Shown here: one piece after another, positions 19,268 through 29,528 of the stretch
Layout: the number at the start of each line of letters is the position of its first letter
Numbering within the stretch: position 1 is the first letter of the stretch
Assembly (NCBI GenBank): GCA_018240565.1
Contig: JAFEFO010000039.1
Coordinates: 1 to 59,799 of the forward strand
Length of the DNA stretch: 59,799 bases
Reading direction: 5' to 3'
Source of the DNA: Pseudomonadota bacterium
GTDB lineage: Bacteria; Pseudomonadota; Gammaproteobacteria; Xanthomonadales; Rhodanobacteraceae
The notes under the pieces: generated by a model
Told to the model about the DNA's origin: nothing
Database searches by the model: none
The model's input: the letters and a program-made list of their open reading frames with translations, nothing else
Program-made: the position numbers and the translations under genes

Positions 19268-20656
19268 ATGTCTTCGATTTTGCGTTTGACCATCGGGTTG
19301 GCACTCGCCGCCACTGCGCCGCGAATCCTCGCGGAAACCACCGCGCAGGCGCTGCCGGAAATGAAGGACATGCTGCGCCATGCGATTGCCGCGCAGACCG
19401 TCGAAGGCAAGGACCAGGTCCCGGCCTTCGCGCAATACCTTGCCGGCAAACTGGAATCGGCGGGCTTCGCCAAGGCCGACATCGAGATCATCCCGGTCGA
19501 GCATACGGCCGCGCTGGTGGTGCAATACCACGGCAGCGACGCCAAGCTCAAACCCATCCTGCTGTCCGGGCACATGGACGTGGTCGCCGCCAATCCCGCC
19601 GATTGGCAGCGCGATCCGTTCACGCTGATCGAGGAAAACGGTTACCTCTACGGCCGCGGCGTCGCCGACATGAAGTCAAGCGTGATCGCCCTGACCGAGA
19701 CCTTCATGCGCTTGAAGCGCGAAGGATACGTGCCCAAACGCGGCATGATGCTGGTGTTCTCCGGCGACGAGGAAACCGCCATGGCTTCCACGCGCGAGCT
19801 GGCCAGGCGCCACCACGAGGCCGAATTCCTGCTCAATGCGGACGCCGGTGGCGGCACCTACGATGCGCAGCTCAAGCCCGTGGTCTATGAAATCCAGGCG
19901 GCGGAAAAAGTCTACGCGGACTTCACCCTCACGGTCACCTCGCCGGGTGGTCACTCCAGCGAACCCAACCCGAAACAGAACGCGATCTATCACCTGGCGC
20001 AAGCGCTTGGCCGCATCGCCGCGTATCAATTCCCGGTGCAGCACAGCGAGATCACGCTGGCCTCGCTCAAGGCCACCGGCGAGCACGGCAGCGGCCCGCT
20101 GGCCGATGCGATGCGCCAGTTCGCCGCGCATCCGGACGATGCGAAGGCGGCGGCCATCATTTCGGCCGATCCGGCCTATGTCGGCCAGCTCCGCACCACC
20201 TGCGTGGCGACCATGCTCGATGGCGGTCATGCGCTCAACGCGCTGCCGCAACGCGCCGACGCGAACATCAACTGCCGGATTTTCCCGGGCGTGAGCGTCG
20301 CCTCGGTGCAGGCCATGCTTGCCAAGGTCATCGATGACCCCGGCGTGAAGATTTCCGTCAAGCCGCCGCCACCGGTGGAAAGCCCGGCCTCGCCGTTGCG
20401 CAAGGACGTGGTCGACGCCGTTGCCGCGACCATCCACGAACGCTTTCCGGGCGTGGAAATCGTACCGGGCATGTCGGCGGGCGCCACCGACAGCATGTAT
20501 TTCCGCAATGCCGGCGTGCCCAGCTATGGCGTTTCCCCGGAGTTCGCCAAACCCAACGACACCTTCGCGCACGGCCTGAACGAGAAGTTGCTGGCTTCGG
20601 AAATCCCCGCGGAACTGGATTACTGGCACACGCTGTTGACCCGTCTGACGAAGTGA
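19268..20656 (+). CDS. Secreted M20-family metallopeptidase
   Basis: 462 residues with a signal peptide ([22 protein letters not shown]). The zinc-site motifs of the M20 family are in order: [12 protein letters not shown] (His and Asp ligands), [10 protein letters not shown] (bridging Asp), [11 protein letters not shown] (catalytic Glu and ligand), LLNADAGGG, and the C-terminal [17 protein letters not shown] dimerisation insert lies at about 210-330 ([15 protein letters not shown]). It should be a periplasmic dipeptidase or carboxypeptidase, with a substrate that cannot be read from sequence. The start ATG 19268 gives the signal peptide; an upstream in-frame ATG at 19205 lies before the -10 box. 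It ends 43 bp before prfC. Confidence 0.93.
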   Translation: MSSILRLTIGLALAATAPRILAETTAQALPEMKDMLRHAIAAQTVEGKDQVPAFAQYLAGKLESAGFAKADIEIIPVEHTAALVVQYHGSDAKLKPILLSGHMDVVAANPADWQRDPFTLIEENGYLYGRGVADMKSSVIALTETFMRLKREGYVPKRGMMLVFSGDEETAMASTRELARRHHEAEFLLNADAGGGTYDAQLKPVVYEIQAAEKVYADFTLTVTSPGGHSSEPNPKQNAIYHLAQALGRIAAYQFPVQHSEITLASLKATGEHGSGPLADAMRQFAAHPDDAKAAAIISADPAYVGQLRTTCVATMLDGGHALNALPQRADANINCRIFPGVSVASVQAMLAKVIDDPGVKISVKPPPPVESPASPLRKDVVDAVAATIHERFPGVEIVPGMSAGATDSMYFRNAGVPSYGVSPEFAKPNDTFAHGLNEKLLASEIPAELDYWHTLLTRLTK

Positions 20657-20663
20657 TCCACGG

Positions 20664-20697
20664 TACAATCGCGGGTTTGCCGATTCGCGCAAACCCG
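20664..20697 (+). promoter_or_regulatory. prfC leader: -10 box and hairpin abutting the start codon
   Basis: TACAAT (20664-20669) resembles a -10 box. A perfect 9-bp stem (20672-20680 with 20689-20697, 8-nt loop) ends two bases before ATG 20700 and occupies the place where a ribosome-binding site should be. No Shine-Dalgarno is visible, so translation start may depend on melting this hairpin or on a leaderless mode. Confidence 0.45.
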
Positions 20698-20699
20698 TC

Positions 20700-22298
<1,599 letters not shown>

Positions 22299-22335
22299 TT
22301 CGAGGCTTGATTCGCGCTTCGCGCGGAGCGAACAC

Positions 22336-22361
22336 GCGCGATGCCAATCAAGGCATCGCGC
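22336..22361. repeat. Hairpin repeat, family 2, first copy
   Basis: A perfect 10-bp stem (22336-22345 with 22352-22361) around a loop ending TCAA. A near-identical hairpin stands at 23540-23565, and the flanks also match (CAA-A/G-CG, then CTCACCC). It lies between convergent prfC and the anti-sigma gene and lacks a T tract, so it is a repeat first and at most a weak terminator. Confidence 0.6.
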
Positions 22362-22373
22362 AAACGTGTCCGC

Positions 22374-22886
22374 TCACCCTTCGTGCTTCCTGGACGAACT
22401 GAAGATCTCGTCCGGCAGGAAATTGCCGCGGAAAATCTGATCGCCTTGCGCCGGCTTGCTTGCCGCCACATTGCGTTCGTCGAAGCCGGCGAAGATGCGA
22501 TCCGGGGCAGCCGAGGCCGTCGCCACCGGCGCGGGCGCTTGGTTGCGGTGCGTCGTCACGACCGTAACGGCAACGATCAGACACGCTGCCATTGCTGCGG
22601 CGGCGATGCGCCAACCACGGCGCACTGGCGCGGCACGGCGCGCGCTGGCGCGGCGATGGCTCGTGACCGCACCGGTTGCGCCGCAGGCGGCAGCGATATC
22701 CGTACCCAACTGCGCCGACACCGGTTCGAGTTCACGGCTGAAACGCAAAAGATCCGCATGCAGCGGCGAAGCCGCATCTTCGGCATGCGGCAGGCGCGAG
22801 AGTTCCAGCACGGCGTCCGCATCCGGTACTTCGACCGGTCGGCGGGCAACGCGGGTGAACAGGTTTTTCAATTCCATCTCATTCAT
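22374..22886 (-). CDS. Probable membrane anti-sigma factor
   Basis: 170 residues: a cytoplasmic N-terminus of about 90, a single membrane helix (WRIAAAAMAACLIVAVTVV, about 92-110) and a short periplasmic tail rich in Ala, Asp and Phe. The gene overlaps the end of the ECF sigma gene by 8 bp, the normal arrangement for an anti-sigma partner. It shows no clear zinc HxxxCxxC anti-sigma motif, so it would belong to a different class. The start at 22886 (MNEMELKN) puts the gene inside the overlap; ATG 22877 is the alternative. The role rests on context and topology rather than on a recognised domain. Confidence 0.6.
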   Translation of the reverse strand: MNEMELKNLFTRVARRPVEVPDADAVLELSRLPHAEDAASPLHADLLRFSRELEPVSAQLGTDIAAACGATGAVTSHRRASARRAAPVRRGWRIAAAAMAACLIVAVTVVTTHRNQAPAPVATASAAPDRIFAGFDERNVAASKPAQGDQIFRGNFLPDEIFSSSRKHEG

Positions 22887-23430
22887 CGAAGTCTCCAAAC
22901 CCCTGTGCAGCGAGCCGCTCGCGCAGGGATTGCATCCCGCGGTCGAGCAATTTGCGCGCCGCTTCTTCCGAAACCCCCACCGCACCGCCGATCTCGCGCA
23001 GGCTGAAGCCTTGCAGATGCAGGGCCACCGCCTCGCGCCGCCGCAACGGCAGGCCGGCCATGCAGGCGGCAACACGGGAAAAATCCTGCGCTCCGCCAGC
23101 CAGCCGCTCGGGCCCCGGCGCCGTCGCCAGCAGGGCTTCGGAACCGGCACCTTCCGCATCCGGCAGCGGATCGGCGGGACGCGCATTGGCTGCGCGGATC
23201 GCGTCGATCACCGCCGAAAGCACGGTTCTGTGGATATAAGACGCATGAAAGGCCGCATTCCGGTCACGTTCCAGCGCGCGCCACAGGCGGATGCGCACTT
23301 CCTGCTCGATATCGGCCGCATCGATGCCGTATTGGGCGATGCCGTGGCCTTCGATCAGGCCGCGCACGCGCGCGCCGTAATCGGCCAGGAGCTGGTGCAG
23401 GCGGGCGCGCAGGGCTGGATCGAAGCTCAT
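22879..23430 (-). CDS. ECF-family RNA polymerase sigma factor
   Basis: 183 residues. Region 2 is seen in GIDAADIEQEVRIRLWRALE (the acidic core-binding stretch is kept, unlike the kinase-linked sigma at 12 kb), followed by FHASYIHRTVLSAVIDAIRA. Region 4 is LPLRRREAVALHLQGFSLRE, then IGGAVGVSEEAARKLLDRGM as the helix-turn-helix. The downstream gene overlaps by 8 bp and encodes a one-helix membrane protein, its likely anti-sigma. The family-2 hairpin repeat is about 110 bp upstream. The regulon cannot be read from this window. Confidence 0.9.
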   Translation of the reverse strand: MSFDPALRARLHQLLADYGARVRGLIEGHGIAQYGIDAADIEQEVRIRLWRALERDRNAAFHASYIHRTVLSAVIDAIRAANARPADPLPDAEGAGSEALLATAPGPERLAGGAQDFSRVAACMAGLPLRRREAVALHLQGFSLREIGGAVGVSEEAARKLLDRGMQSLRERLAAQGFGDFDE

Positions 23431-23539
23431 GAAGCAATTCTAGCCTGCCTCGCTACGCTCGGTGTGTTGCTAGGTTCGCGCATCCGGCGCTCACCAAGCA
23501 ACCCGGCCGCTCGCTCCAGCTCGCGTCGTTCGGTCGCGC

Positions 23540-23565
23540 GCGCGATGCGCTTCAACGCATCGCGC
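23540..23565. repeat. Hairpin repeat, family 2, second copy
   Basis: A 10-bp perfect stem (23540-23549 with 23556-23565) with loop CTTCAA. It shares GCGCGATGC and GCATCGCGCAA arms with the copy at 22336, while one central pair has changed from C-G to G-C, which keeps the pairing. It stands just after the stop of the CBS gene and before the ECF sigma gene's promoter region. Confidence 0.6.
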
Positions 23566-23577
23566 AAGCGCTTGCCC

Positions 23578-24006
23578 TCACCCAGCAATGTACCGCTGCA
23601 TGTGCTCCAATTCCTGCGCCTGATCGGCAATCACCGCCTTGACCAGGTCGCCGATCGATACCACGCCTATCACGCGGCCATCGTCGACTACCGGCAGATG
23701 ACGCACGCGCTTGTCGGTGACCAGTTGCATGCAGTGATTGACGCTGTCGCCCGGCGCCACGGTGAGCACGGTTGCGGACATGATCTCGCGCACCGGCGTG
23801 TCGGCCGACGAGCGGCCCTTGAGGATCACCTTGCGCGCGTAGTCGCGCTCGGAAACGATGCCGAGCAGTTGCGAGCCGCGCATCACCAGCAAGGCGCCGA
23901 TGTACTTGTCGGCCATCATGCGGACCGCCTCCAACACGGGTTTGTCCGGCTCGATGGCGTGGATCGCGCCGCCCTTGTCTTCGAGAAGATGCTTGACCAG
24001 TCGCAT
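23578..24006 (-). CDS. Two-CBS-domain regulatory protein
   Basis: 142 residues that are essentially two CBS domains in tandem. The first spans about 10-62 (HAIEPDKPVLEAVRMMADKY, IGALLVMRGSQLLGIVSERD) and the second about 72-130 (VREIMSATVLTVAPGDSVNH, then RHLPVVDDGRVIGVVSIGDL). Such pairs bind adenine nucleotides and act as energy sensors or regulatory partners. No catalytic domain is attached. It is 33 bp behind the GT2 glycosyltransferase gene on the same strand and may be co-transcribed, though a functional link is not evident. Confidence 0.92.
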   Translation of the reverse strand: MRLVKHLLEDKGGAIHAIEPDKPVLEAVRMMADKYIGALLVMRGSQLLGIVSERDYARKVILKGRSSADTPVREIMSATVLTVAPGDSVNHCMQLVTDKRVRHLPVVDDGRVIGVVSIGDLVKAVIADQAQELEHMQRYIAG

Positions 24007-24039
24007 AGTCCCTCCGTCTGTCCGTTGCCCCCGGCTAGT

Positions 24040-24987
24040 CTACTGCCGATCGCCACGTGCCGGCGCGGGATGCGCCTCGTCGATCAGGTACAAGGGCCGC
24101 TGCTTGGCTTCCATGTACAGCCGCCCGAGGTATTCGCCGATCATGCCCAGCGCCATCAATTGCACGCCGCCGAGGAACAGGATGACCAATAGCAAGGTCG
24201 GATAGCCGCGCACCGGATCGCCATACAGCAAGGCCTTGCCGAACACGAATACGCCGAACGCAAACGCGGCCACCGCGGTCAGCACGCCCGCATACGTGGC
24301 CAGGCGCAACGGCGCGGTGGAAAACGAAGTGATGCCTTCCAGCGCGAAATTCCACAAGCGCCAATAGTTGAATTTGCTCGATCCGGCAACGCGCCGATCG
24401 CGCTCGTAAACGATGGACTTCTGGCGAAAGCCAACCCAGGCGAACAGGCCTTTCATGAAACGCTGGCGTTCGCGCACCCTTTTCAGCGCATCGAGCGCAC
24501 GCCGATCGAGCAGGCGGAAATCCCCGGTGTCACGCGGCAGCGGCGTGTGGCTCAAGCGTTCCATGACGCGGTAGAACGCGGCCGCGGTGAGCTTCTTCAT
24601 GCCGCTTTCGCCGGCGCGCGTGGAGCGGGTGCCGTAGACGACATCGAAACCTTCGCGCCACGCGGCCACGAATTGCGCGATCAATTCCGGCGGATCCTGC
24701 AGGTCGGCGTCGATCACGACCACAGCATCCGCATCGGCGTGGTCCAGGCCTGCGGTCAGCGCCAGTTCCTTGCCGAAATTGCGGCTCAGTTTCAGCGTCG
24801 CCACGCGCGCGTCGGCCGTGCGCAGGGATTCCATCACCGTCCACGTATCGTCGCGGCTGCCGTCGTCGACGTACAGCACGGTGCAATCCAGATCCAGCGT
24901 GTCGAACACGGCGACCAGGCGCGCGTGGAACTCGCGCAAGCCGGCGCTTTCGTTGAATGCGGGGACGACGACGGCGAGGGTTTGCAT
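24040..24987 (-). CDS. Family 2 glycosyltransferase, DPM/GtrB type
   Basis: 315 residues. The GT-A domain (1-230) opens with VVVPAFNESAGL and has the nucleotide-sugar site at YVDDGSRDDT and the metal motif DAD at residues 93-95 (VIDADLQDPPE). RDTGDFRLLDRRALDAL and QKSIVYERDRRVAGSSKFNY follow. Two C-terminal membrane helices (about 234-256 and 266-290) anchor it. Members transfer a sugar from a nucleotide to polyprenyl phosphate at the inner membrane for later use in the periplasm (lipid A, O-antigen or exopolysaccharide modification). No flippase or acceptor gene is adjacent, so the product cannot be named. Confidence 0.93.
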   Translation of the reverse strand: MQTLAVVVPAFNESAGLREFHARLVAVFDTLDLDCTVLYVDDGSRDDTWTVMESLRTADARVATLKLSRNFGKELALTAGLDHADADAVVVIDADLQDPPELIAQFVAAWREGFDVVYGTRSTRAGESGMKKLTAAAFYRVMERLSHTPLPRDTGDFRLLDRRALDALKRVRERQRFMKGLFAWVGFRQKSIVYERDRRVAGSSKFNYWRLWNFALEGITSFSTAPLRLATYAGVLTAVAAFAFGVFVFGKALLYGDPVRGYPTLLLVILFLGGVQLMALGMIGEYLGRLYMEAKQRPLYLIDEAHPAPARGDRQ

Positions 24988-25012
24988 GGACGCATGCTAG
25001 CCGAAAGCCGCG

Positions 25013-25738
25013 TCATTTCGGCAGATAGCTGACACCGCCGAGTTGCCGCACCTGCCGTTGCGTCCAATCGGCGTGGCGCAGCACATACGGCGACGGCCGA
25101 TCCGCGAGCAGGCGCTTCGGATTCGGCAAGACAGAGGCGAGCAAGGCGGATTGATAGCCATCCAGTTGCGCGGGTGCCTCGCGGAAAAACGTGCGCGCGG
25201 CGGCGTCGGCGCCGTAGATGCCGTCGCCGAACTCGGCGATGTTCGTGTACACCTCGAGAATGCGCCGCTTCGGCCAGGTCGTTTCCAGCAGCACGGTGAA
25301 ATACGCTTCCAATCCCTTGCGCACGAAGCTGCGCCCGCTCCACAGGAACAGGTTCTTGGCGGTCTGCTGGCTGATCGTGCTGGCACCGCGCAGGCGCTCG
25401 CCCGCATCGGCCTCGTCCAGCGCATCCTGGATCGCTTGCACATCGAAGCCGTGATGGGTCGGGAATTTCTGGTCTTCGCTGGCGATCAGCGCGATCGGCA
25501 ATTGCGGGGAGATTTCGCGCCACGGCACCCAGTGATAACGCAGCGCGAAGTTTTTCTCGCCCGCGCGCCACGCGGCGATGCGACGCTCGAGCATGAAGGC
25601 CGATGTCGGTGGCGGCACGAAGCGCAACACGGCGACGACGAGCCAGGTCAGCACGACCCATCCGAGCGCGAGGCGCCAGGTCCAGCGCCAGATCCGGCGC
25701 AATGCGCCGCGCGGCCGCTTCGAAGTCTTGGAAGGCAT
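25013..25738 (-). CDS. mtgA: Monofunctional peptidoglycan transglycosylase
   Basis: 241 residues of the GT51 family, which polymerises lipid II into glycan strands at the inner membrane. An N-terminal membrane helix (LALGWVVLTWLVVAVLRFV) follows a basic start. The GT51 motifs are complete: LIASEDQKFPTHHGFD (catalytic Glu), GASTISQQTAKNLFLWSGRS, RKGLEAYFTVLLETTWPKRR, EVYTNIAEFGDGIYGADAAA and LLASVLPNPKR. There is no transpeptidase domain, as expected. I chose ATG 25738 as giving the normal MtgA N-terminus; an upstream start at 25816 would overlap the divergent hslO region. It is divergent from hslO with 89 bp between starts. Confidence 0.97.
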   Translation of the reverse strand: MPSKTSKRPRGALRRIWRWTWRLALGWVVLTWLVVAVLRFVPPPTSAFMLERRIAAWRAGEKNFALRYHWVPWREISPQLPIALIASEDQKFPTHHGFDVQAIQDALDEADAGERLRGASTISQQTAKNLFLWSGRSFVRKGLEAYFTVLLETTWPKRRILEVYTNIAEFGDGIYGADAAARTFFREAPAQLDGYQSALLASVLPNPKRLLADRPSPYVLRHADWTQRQVRQLGGVSYLPK

Positions 25739-25827
25739 AAGCCATGCAAGATGGCCGACGCGCAAGCATTGTGCAATAGTCCAAGCTGCCATTGAGTTTG
25801 CGAACACCTGCCCCATCTTTCGCGGCC

Positions 25828-26718
25828 ATGTCCGAATTCGCCAACGATTTCCTGCACCGCTTTGAACTCGAACGCGCCGGCGTGCGCGGCGTGTTCGTGC
25901 GCCTGTCCGACAGTTGGAACCAGGTGCGCGAACGCGCCGACTACCCGTCCGTGCTGGCCGACCTGCTCGGCCGCACGCTGGCCGCGAGCGCCTTGTTCAC
26001 CGGCAACATCAAGTTCGACGGTGCGCTGTCGATCCAGATCAAGAACGCCGGGCCGGTGGGCCTGCTGTTCGCCGAATGCGGCAGCGACGGCCGTTTGCGC
26101 GGACTGGCGCGCTGGACCGGCGACATCGCCGACGAAGCCGCGTTGCTCGGCGCCACGCCTGCGCCCTTGCTTGCCATCACCATCGACAATCGCGACAGCG
26201 GCCAGCGCTACCAGGGCCTGGTGCCGGTGGAAGACGCGCAGTTGTCGACCTTGTTCGAGCGTTACTTCGAGCGTTCCGAGCAGTTGCCCACGCGCGTGCT
26301 GCTCGCGTGTGGCGACGGTCGCTGCGCCGGCTTGATGCTGCAACGCCTGCCCGGTAGCGTCCATGCCGATGATGATGCGGACGCGTGGAATCGCGTCGGC
26401 CATCTGCTGGCGAGCGCACGCGACACCGAGTTGTTGGCGCTCGCACCGGAAACCCTTCTGTACCGCCTGTTCCACGAAGAAAGCGTGCGCCTGCACGCAT
26501 CCAAGCCCTTGCGCTTCGGTTGCAGTTGTTCGCGCGAGCGCGTGGCTGGGATGCTGCATTCGCTCGGCCGCGCCGAGGGCGAAGCAGCCGTGCGCGAAGA
26601 CGGCATGGTCGAGGTGACCTGCGAATTCTGCAACACGCACTACCGCTTTGATCGCGTGGACCTGGAGCAGGTCTTTCGCGGCGCCGGCGACATGGCCGCG
26701 GCGCCGATCCGGCACTGA
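25828..26718 (+). CDS. hslO: Redox-regulated chaperone Hsp33
   Basis: A 296-residue cytoplasmic holdase, activated by oxidation. The C-terminal zinc-switch cysteines are intact: Cys232-x-Cys234 in RFGCSCSRE and Cys265-x-x-Cys268 in VTCEFCNTHY, the expected CxC…CxxC spacing. The N-terminal domain matches the family (FLHRFELERAGVRGVFVRLS, LAASALFTGNIKFDGALSIQ, LLFAECGSDGRLRGLAR). The start ATG 25828 (MSEFANDFLHRF) is the family N-terminus. Its end is 6 bp from the stop of the convergent GGDEF-EAL gene. Confidence 0.98.
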   Translation: MSEFANDFLHRFELERAGVRGVFVRLSDSWNQVRERADYPSVLADLLGRTLAASALFTGNIKFDGALSIQIKNAGPVGLLFAECGSDGRLRGLARWTGDIADEAALLGATPAPLLAITIDNRDSGQRYQGLVPVEDAQLSTLFERYFERSEQLPTRVLLACGDGRCAGLMLQRLPGSVHADDDADAWNRVGHLLASARDTELLALAPETLLYRLFHEESVRLHASKPLRFGCSCSRERVAGMLHSLGRAEGEAAVREDGMVEVTCEFCNTHYRFDRVDLEQVFRGAGDMAAAPIRH

Positions 26719-26724
26719 CGCGCC

Positions 26725-29229
26725 TCAGCGCCCCTTGTCGATCCACGTCGCGGCCGGCTGCGGCCGTGCGTACAGGAAGCCCTGGCCGAACTGGCAACCC
26801 AGTTGCGTGAGCAAGCGGTGCTGGGATTCGGTTTCGACGCCTTCGGCGATCGCCTGCATGCCGAGCGCACCGGCCAGGGCCAGGATCGCGCGCACGATCG
26901 CGGTGCTGCCGGACTTCTCCGAACCCATCCCGGCCACGAACGAGCGGTCGATCTTCAAGGTCTGCACCGGATACTGGTGCAGGTAGCTCAATGAGGAATA
27001 GCCGGTGCCGAAATCATCCAGCGAGATGCCGATGCCGTGCACGCGCAAGGACTCCAGCAGGCGCTTGGCGGCAGGCGGATTGTCGATCAGCATGCGCTCG
27101 GTCACTTCGATGCGAACGCTTTCCGTCGCGATCGCGCGCTGCTGCAGCAGGGCGAGCAGGTTTTCGTCCAGCGTCTGCGTGCGGAAATGCCGGCCGGACA
27201 GATTGATCGCGACGAAGCCCGCGGTCCCGCGCAGCAGCCGGCCGGCGACATCGAACGTGCTCTGGAACATCTGCCAGTCGATCTGCTCGGCAATGCCGAT
27301 GTCCTCGGCAACCGCAAGGAAATCGGCCGGCAACAGCAATCCGCGTTCCGGATGCTGCCAGCGCAACAAGGCTTCATAGCCGATCGTCGCGCGGTCGGAC
27401 AATCGCACCACCGGCTGGAAGAACGGCACGAACTCGTTGCGCGCGATTGCGCGGCGCAAGTCGCTTTCCAGCTCCATGAGTTGCATCGCTTCCATGTGCA
27501 GGTGTTCATCGAACAGCGCATAGCGATGGCGGCCCTCGCTCTTGGCGCGGTACATGGCCACGTCGGCGTCGCGCAGCAATTCTTCCGCCTTGCGATAACG
27601 CGAGGCGGCCATGGCGATGCCGATGCTGGTGGAACTGAACACTTCCTTGCCACCGAGCCGGATCGGCGCATTGAGCGCGTCGATCACGCGCTGCGCCAGC
27701 GCGCAGGCATCCTCGGCATCCTCGATGTCGTTGAGCAGGATGGCGAACTCGTCGCCGCCCAGCCGCGCGACCAGATCGCGCGGTTCCAGGCACGCGGCGA
27801 TGCGGCTGCCGACCTGATTGAGCAATTCGTCGCCGACCAGGTGCCCGACCGAGTCGTTGATGACCTTGAATCGGTCCAGGTCGAGGAACAGAACGGCGAA
27901 GCGGCGGCGCGGATCGCGCGCGAAACCGGCCAGTGCCTGGGTCAGGCGTTGCAGCAGGAAATTGCGGTTGGGCAGCCCGGTCAGCGCATCGTGCAGGGTT
28001 TCGTGCTTGAGCTGGCGCTCCATGCGCTCGCGCACCGCGATGTTGTCGCGCAATTCGCGGTTGGCCGCGGCCAGTTCGCTGGTGCGCTCGACGACGCGCT
28101 GTTCGAGTTCCGCGTTGGCCTGCTTGAGCGACTCGGCATTGCGCTTGCGTTCGAGGGCGTTGGCGATGTGGTAGGAAACGAAGGTGAGCAGGTCCTGGTC
28201 GCGCGGCGTGAAGTTGTGCTCCTCGGAGTGGCTCTGCACGGCGAGCACGCCGACCACGCGATCGCTGCATATGAGCGGCACGCCCAGCCAGCTGCGCGAA
28301 CGCGTGCCGATCGGCTGTGCCGCGCCGGAGGCGTAGAGTTTTTCCAATCCGACGCGATCGGCGAGCAGCGCGGTGCGCGTCGTAAGCACGTATTCGGTCA
28401 AGCCATTGCCGAGCTTGCGCGGCTCGCGCTTCAGGTCGCGCTCGTCCACCGAATACGGGAACACCAGCTGCTCGCCGTCATCGCTGAGCAAGGCGATGTA
28501 GAAGTTGCGCGCGTACAGCAGGCCGCCGACCGCGCGATGCACCGCGGCGTAGAACTCCTCCAGGCTCTCGCTGCTGTTGGCGAGTTCGGCGATGCGGAAC
28601 AATGCGGCCTGCAGGCGCTCACCGCGCTGGCGTTCGAGCACCTGCTGCTGGAGCATGCGGTTGGCATCGCGCAGTGCGTCGGTGCGTTCGGCCACGCGCC
28701 GTTCCAGTTCCTCGTGCACGAAGCGTCGTTCCAGCGCGGACTGGATGTGCTGGGCGACGTAGGTGAGCAGTTCCTGGTCCAGATCGGTGTAGCGCGCGTT
28801 CTCGGTGTAGCTCTGCACCACCAGGCCGCCATTGACCTTGCCCGAGCGCAGCAGCGGCACGCCCATCCAGTCGACGCAGTCCGGGCCAAACCCGACCATC
28901 GACTCGCCCAGTTGCGCCTCGATTTCATCGAGCGTGCCGCGCATCGGCTTGCCACCTTTGATCAGGTGCCAGGTGATGCTGCCCTGGCGCTCGCGCATCG
29001 GCACTTCTTCCTCGGGCAAGGGCACGTCGGTATCGGCAACATCGACGAAATACGGAAAACGCAGCGTTTCGCGCTGTGCGTCATACAGGGCGATATAGAA
29101 ATTCTCCGCGTACATCAGGCTGCCGACGATTGCGTGCAGCGCCTTGTAGACCTCGGGCAGGTCCAGATCGGCATTGGCGAGGTCGGCGATGGCAAACAGG
29201 GCACGCTGCAGGCGTTCGGCCTGTTCCAT
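26725..29229 (-). CDS. GAF-GAF-GGDEF-EAL cyclic-di-GMP protein
   Basis: About 834 residues. Two GAF domains (roughly 15-165 and 205-350), each followed by a helical linker (ERRVAERTDALRDANRML and EQRVVERTSELAAANREL), precede a GGDEF domain with an intact ARLGGDEFAIL active site and an EAL domain with YEALLRWQHPERG, NLSGRHF and DDFGTGYSSLSYL. Both catalytic signatures are canonical, so it may make, degrade or switch between the two activities on c-di-GMP. It has no membrane segment, so the GAF domains sense a cytoplasmic signal. The start is uncertain: MEQAERLQRALF at 29229 begins the conserved part, while the frame is open to 29403 with a low-complexity lead. Confidence 0.93.
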   Translation of the reverse strand: MEQAERLQRALFAIADLANADLDLPEVYKALHAIVGSLMYAENFYIALYDAQRETLRFPYFVDVADTDVPLPEEEVPMRERQGSITWHLIKGGKPMRGTLDEIEAQLGESMVGFGPDCVDWMGVPLLRSGKVNGGLVVQSYTENARYTDLDQELLTYVAQHIQSALERRFVHEELERRVAERTDALRDANRMLQQQVLERQRGERLQAALFRIAELANSSESLEEFYAAVHRAVGGLLYARNFYIALLSDDGEQLVFPYSVDERDLKREPRKLGNGLTEYVLTTRTALLADRVGLEKLYASGAAQPIGTRSRSWLGVPLICSDRVVGVLAVQSHSEEHNFTPRDQDLLTFVSYHIANALERKRNAESLKQANAELEQRVVERTSELAAANRELRDNIAVRERMERQLKHETLHDALTGLPNRNFLLQRLTQALAGFARDPRRRFAVLFLDLDRFKVINDSVGHLVGDELLNQVGSRIAACLEPRDLVARLGGDEFAILLNDIEDAEDACALAQRVIDALNAPIRLGGKEVFSSTSIGIAMAASRYRKAEELLRDADVAMYRAKSEGRHRYALFDEHLHMEAMQLMELESDLRRAIARNEFVPFFQPVVRLSDRATIGYEALLRWQHPERGLLLPADFLAVAEDIGIAEQIDWQMFQSTFDVAGRLLRGTAGFVAINLSGRHFRTQTLDENLLALLQQRAIATESVRIEVTERMLIDNPPAAKRLLESLRVHGIGISLDDFGTGYSSLSYLHQYPVQTLKIDRSFVAGMGSEKSGSTAIVRAILALAGALGMQAIAEGVETESQHRLLTQLGCQFGQGFLYARPQPAATWIDKGR

Positions 29230-29412
29230 GCCCGAACTGCGTACGCCGGAGAACTTTGCCGCGGGCAGGTCCGGCCCGGTACCGGCGGCGCCGCCGGCAG
29301 GCGTTTTGGTCAAATCTGATGCGCGCGACGACAAAATCCGATTCCCTACAGGTAATTGCGCTAGTTTAACGATTTTTACCACCGGCAAACGTGCAACAGG
29401 CACCGAAAGTAA

Positions 29413-29442
29413 TTGTTAGTTTTCCGTAATTTGCGCTATACT
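29413..29442 (+). promoter_or_regulatory. Sigma-70-type promoter
   Basis: TTGTTA (29413-29418), an 18-bp spacer and TATACT (29437-29442) make a good housekeeping promoter in a locally AT-rich stretch. It points at the secreted protein gene starting at 29529, giving a leader of about 80 nt. It is the best promoter match I see before the receptor/sulfotransferase block. Confidence 0.65.
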
Positions 29443-29528
29443 GTGCGCAAGTACGCATCGTTTGCGTACGAAGGAACTCCGCGGACCACGCCGCTTTCTC
29501 AAGAACTGCCCGACACGCCCCGTAACCC

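Noticed and set aside
22336..22361. Intrinsic terminator of prfC
   Set aside because: There is no T tract after the stem, and a second copy exists at 23540 in another context, so I list it as a repeat.
27037..29319. 760-codon plus-strand frame opposite the GGDEF-EAL gene
   Set aside because: It is antisense to intact GGDEF and EAL domains and has a shadow composition.
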